Positions 61,638 to 64,000 of a stretch of DNA of 64,000 nt are shown piece after piece (the first letter of the stretch is position 1; the number at the start of each line of letters is the position of its first letter). Source of the stretch: Agarilytica sp045430345 (GTDB lineage Bacteria; Pseudomonadota; Gammaproteobacteria; Pseudomonadales; Cellvibrionaceae). The translations under genes were made by a program, and so were the position numbers. The notes under the pieces were generated by a model. It ran no database searches, was not told the DNA's origin, and saw only the letters and a program-made list of their open reading frames with translations. Where the stretch lies: positions 124,001 to 188,000 of the forward strand of contig JAILXT010000003.1 of the NCBI GenBank assembly GCA_045430345.1. The letters run 5' to 3'.

Positions 61638-62780
61638 ATGGATTTAGACAGACTCTTGTCGCTAATGGTGGAGAAGGGAGCCTCCGATCTATTTATTACG
61701 GCTGGTGTACCGCCGTCCATGAAATTGCATGGCAAGGTTGTCCCGGTTACGACGACACCGCTCTCGCCTGAAAAAACGCGCGAGATTTGTTTGAGCGTGA
61801 TGAATGATCGTCAGCGTAAAGACTTTATGTCCACTAAAGAGCTGAACTTTGCTGTCAGTGCTAGGGGCGTTGGGCGTTTCCGTGCAAGTGCGTTTTTTCA
61901 GCGTAACTTGGTGGGTATGGTATTAAGGCGGATTGAAACGCAAATACCCCAGGTGGACGAATTAGGTCTGCCTGAAGTCATTAAAGAGTTGGCGATGACC
62001 AAGCGAGGCTTGGTTATTTTTGTTGGCGCGACCGGTACGGGTAAGTCTACTTCTCTGGCCTCAATGATTGGCCATAGAAACCGTAACTCAAAAGGCCATA
62101 TTATTTCGATTGAGGATCCGATTGAATTTATTCATCAGCATCAAGGGTGTGTGATCACTCAGCGAGAGGTGGGCATTGATACTGATTCATTTGAAGTCGC
62201 GCTTAAAAATACTTTGCGGCAGGCGCCCGATGTTATTCTGATTGGCGAGGTGCGTTCACGAGAGACAATGGATCACGCCATTGCCTTTGCGGAAACGGGG
62301 CATCTTTGTCTGTGTACGCTTCATGCGAACAACGCAAATCAGGCGCTCGACCGTATTATCCATTTCTTTCCTGCAGATCGTCACGGTCAGTTATGGATGG
62401 ATTTGTCACTCAACTTAAAAGCCGTTATCGCGCAGCAATTAATTCCCACGCCGGATGGTAATGGACGTCGTGCCTGTCTTGAGGTGCTTTTAAATACGCC
62501 GCTGGCTGCGGATATTATTCGAAAAGGCGATGTGCATGAGCTGAAAGAGCTGATGAAAAAGTCCAATGAGTTGGGCATGCAGACGTTTGATCAGGCACTT
62601 TACGAATTATATGATTCTGGCGAAATTACTTATGAGGATGCGCTTGCTCATGCAGACTCACCGAATGATCTTCGCTTAATGATTAAGTTAGGTTCCGAAT
62701 CGGATGCGCAATATCTCTCCAATGCGGCGGATGAGTTAGCGATAGAAGAGGACGAAAGTAATCGGACAGGGCGTTTTTAG
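61638..62780 (+). CDS. pilU: Type IV pilus retraction accessory ATPase PilU
   Basis: 380-aa PilT paralogue that works with PilT in retraction, helping especially under load. Walker A GATGTGKSTS, Walker B APDVILIGEVRS, and GHLCLCTLHANN His box are intact. GAGGAAA lies before ATG. Ends with an acidic tail (LAIEEDESN). Its stop overlaps the stop of the convergent ruvX gene by 4 bases. Confidence 0.97.
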   Translation: MDLDRLLSLMVEKGASDLFITAGVPPSMKLHGKVVPVTTTPLSPEKTREICLSVMNDRQRKDFMSTKELNFAVSARGVGRFRASAFFQRNLVGMVLRRIETQIPQVDELGLPEVIKELAMTKRGLVIFVGATGTGKSTSLASMIGHRNRNSKGHIISIEDPIEFIHQHQGCVITQREVGIDTDSFEVALKNTLRQAPDVILIGEVRSRETMDHAIAFAETGHLCLCTLHANNANQALDRIIHFFPADRHGQLWMDLSLNLKAVIAQQLIPTPDGNGRRACLEVLLNTPLAADIIRKGDVHELKELMKKSNELGMQTFDQALYELYDSGEITYEDALAHADSPNDLRLMIKLGSESDAQYLSNAADELAIEEDESNRTGRF

Positions 62781-63205
62781 TGCTGTTCGGAAATCCATGT
62801 TTCCAAAATTAAGCGCGCGGCGATAGAGTCTACCGGGGATAAAGCAAAGCTCCCCTTATGGCCGCGCTCATGGGCCTCTTTTTTTGCTTCCTTGGTGGAA
62901 AGCGTCTCGTCGATGAAATCAACGTCATAACCAAGCCTTCCCTTTATTCGGTTGCCAAACTTCCGCGCGCGCCGCGTGATCTCCATATCTTCCCCGTTCA
63001 TTTTTTTAGGCAGTCCGACAACCACTTTAATGGGCTCCCACTCCTTAATAAAGCGCTCAAGCTCATTCCAGTTTGGAATCCCTTCTTTGGCGGGCAGGGG
63101 GTCGAGCTCATGAAACACGGCGGCTATATCCAGTGCGTCTAGATCTACAGCCGAGGCGCCGATACGCTTGGTGCCGAAATCAAATCCAATAACATGTCGT
63201 GACAC
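62777..63205 (-). CDS. ruvX: Holliday junction resolvase-like pre-16S rRNA nuclease (YqgF/RuvX)
   Basis: 142-aa RNase H-like nuclease (FDFGTKRIGASAVD with the first Asp; later VVGLPKKMNGEDMEITRRA and the Asp in DETLSTKEA, and the terminal ALSPVDSIAARLIL). In E. coli YqgF trims the 5' end of 16S rRNA. Start is GTG; no ATG lies further in that fits the first catalytic Asp. Lies 96 bases downstream of yqgE on the same strand, the usual pair. Confidence 0.94.
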   Translation of the reverse strand: MSRHVIGFDFGTKRIGASAVDLDALDIAAVFHELDPLPAKEGIPNWNELERFIKEWEPIKVVVGLPKKMNGEDMEITRRARKFGNRIKGRLGYDVDFIDETLSTKEAKKEAHERGHKGSFALSPVDSIAARLILETWISEQH

Positions 63206-63301
63206 AGGGCTGAGTCCCTAAATTTTCAATTTGGTTGGGATAATGTAGATTGGGGATAGGCTACCACTAATGGGTTTGGATGTGCGCGCTCATGTATGTG
63301 A

Positions 63302-63886
63302 TTACGCGTGGCCAATTTCACCCGAGATAAGGTTGAGATCGACGCCCAACTCATCGGCTACGGCTTGGCGGCGTTTATTGATCGGTACGTCGAATATGAT
63401 GCTTTTGTCCGCTGGAACCGCGAGCCAGCTATTTTCGGATATTTCTTCCTCTAGCTGCCCTGGGCTCCATCCTGCGTAGCCTAGCGCGAACTGGGCACCT
63501 GGTGGACCTTTCTCCTCGGCTATGGCGCTCACAATGTCCCGTGAGGCCGTCAGGCATACGCCGTGGCTAATCTGAAGGGTGGAATCCCACTTCCCTGTAT
63601 CTCGGTGCAATACAAAGCCTTGCTGCGCGTTTACGGGGCCGCCCGACAGCACGGGCATTTCTGAGGCGGTGGGTGCGTAATTGAGGGCGAGCTGATCGAA
63701 TACTTCGTCGAGGTGTATGTTGAGTGGCTGATTGAGGACGATCCCCATGGCGCCTTGGTCGCTATGGTCACAAATGTAGGTGATGGAATCCGAGAAAAAA
63801 GACCCCCGCAGCCCTGGCATCGCTATTAGGAAGTGGTCGCGAAGGCTGTTTTCGGTGTATTGACTCAACAAAAACTTTTTTCCCAT
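63302..63886 (-). CDS. yqgE: YqgE/AlgH family protein
   Basis: 194-aa UPF0301 protein. The family pattern is HFLIAMPGL, ITYICDHSDQGAMGIVLNQP, VLSGGPVNAQQGFVLH, and FALGYAGWSPGQLEEEISENSWL. AlgH-type proteins are linked to alginate regulation in Pseudomonas, but their biochemical role is unknown. Upstream neighbour of ruvX on the minus strand. Confidence 0.95.
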   Translation of the reverse strand: MGKKFLLSQYTENSLRDHFLIAMPGLRGSFFSDSITYICDHSDQGAMGIVLNQPLNIHLDEVFDQLALNYAPTASEMPVLSGGPVNAQQGFVLHRDTGKWDSTLQISHGVCLTASRDIVSAIAEEKGPPGAQFALGYAGWSPGQLEEEISENSWLAVPADKSIIFDVPINKRRQAVADELGVDLNLISGEIGHA

Positions 63887-64000
63887 ACCTATAAGTATGC
63901 GGATTTAATGGGAGAAAACAAGATATATGCAGGTGACAGCAAAGATTTTACAGGTTTTGCTACCGAGTGGTTTTAAGCCCGGTAATTTCAAAACGCCAGG

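Noticed and set aside
63927..64000. Start of a rightward gene at the right edge
   Set aside because: A frame is open from ATG 63927 to the window end, but it is only 24 codons, lacks a clear ribosome binding site and matches no family.
1..64000. tRNA, rRNA, CRISPR array, prophage, insertion sequence or origin
   Set aside because: No cloverleaf with CCA-end pattern, no regularly spaced repeats, no transposase, integrase or DnaA-box cluster was recognised by eye; a tRNAscan or repeat search could still find something missed.

Overview
The window reads as chromosome from a Gammaproteobacterium of the Pseudomonas/Cellvibrionales type, probably marine and in or near Cellvibrionaceae. This placement is inferred from gene order and protein style; no rRNA or tRNA gene was seen. 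Two backbone blocks match, from memory, the gene order known in Pseudomonas aeruginosa. One is phoR-phoB-ubiA-HU-(HDOD)-recG-oxyR ... ubiD-rho-trxA-ppk. The other is hemW-rdgB-DUF4426-metW-metX-yggT-proC-yggS / pilT-pilU / ruvX-yqgE. Accessory genes are inserted between and before these blocks.

Layout. 1-5 kb: end of a dicarboxylate/amino-acid:cation symporter, an HSL-type esterase, and a leftward group (DUF1287 protein, LysE exporter, small membrane protein, secreted mono-heme cytochrome). 5-12.5 kb: mixed accessory genes (RNase H-like protein, GNAT, methyltransferases, sterol-desaturase-like hydroxylase, hot-dog thioesterase, YtoQ, YigZ). 12.5-20 kb: a RoxA-like di-heme cytochrome, an azoR-pirin pair with a divergent LysR regulator and a clear LysR-type palindrome between them, an unknown exported protein and a FemAB-like acyltransferase. 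20-31.5 kb: phoB-phoR, ubiA, HU, a PAS histidine kinase overlapping a degenerate HD-GYP gene, a YbaK-HDOD protein, recG and oxyR. 31.4-38.5 kb: about fifteen rightward genes, mostly small and unrelated (NAD-epimerase, MAPEG, S4, DUF2750, SEC-C, VF530, DUF1801, MmcQ/YjbR, VOC, YkgJ and unknowns), ending with a possible heme-thiolate peroxidase-like protein. 38.5-44.3 kb: ubiD, rho, trxA, ppk. 44.6-48.2 kb: a rightward operon of TVP38-type membrane protein, mercuric-reductase-like flavoprotein, small membrane protein and ArsM-like methyltransferase, closed by a strong terminator. 48.3-53.8 kb: a double thioredoxin-fold protein, LysR regulator, alpha/beta hydrolase and hybrid histidine kinase. 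54-63.9 kb: the conserved hemW-to-yqgE block, with the twitching motors pilT and pilU.

How the genes work together. Phosphate sensing (phoB/phoR) and polyphosphate synthesis (ppk) both occur, and sequences resembling PhoB half-sites lie upstream of phoB and ppk. Redox and oxidative-stress genes are frequent (oxyR, trxA, azoR-pirin, flavoprotein disulfide reductase, c-type cytochromes). The best candidates for under-described biology are the TVP38/flavoprotein/ArsM operon, the peroxidase-like gene at 37.8 kb, the same-strand small-gene cluster and the altered HD-GYP protein. No prophage, insertion sequence, CRISPR array or integron attC site was recognised.
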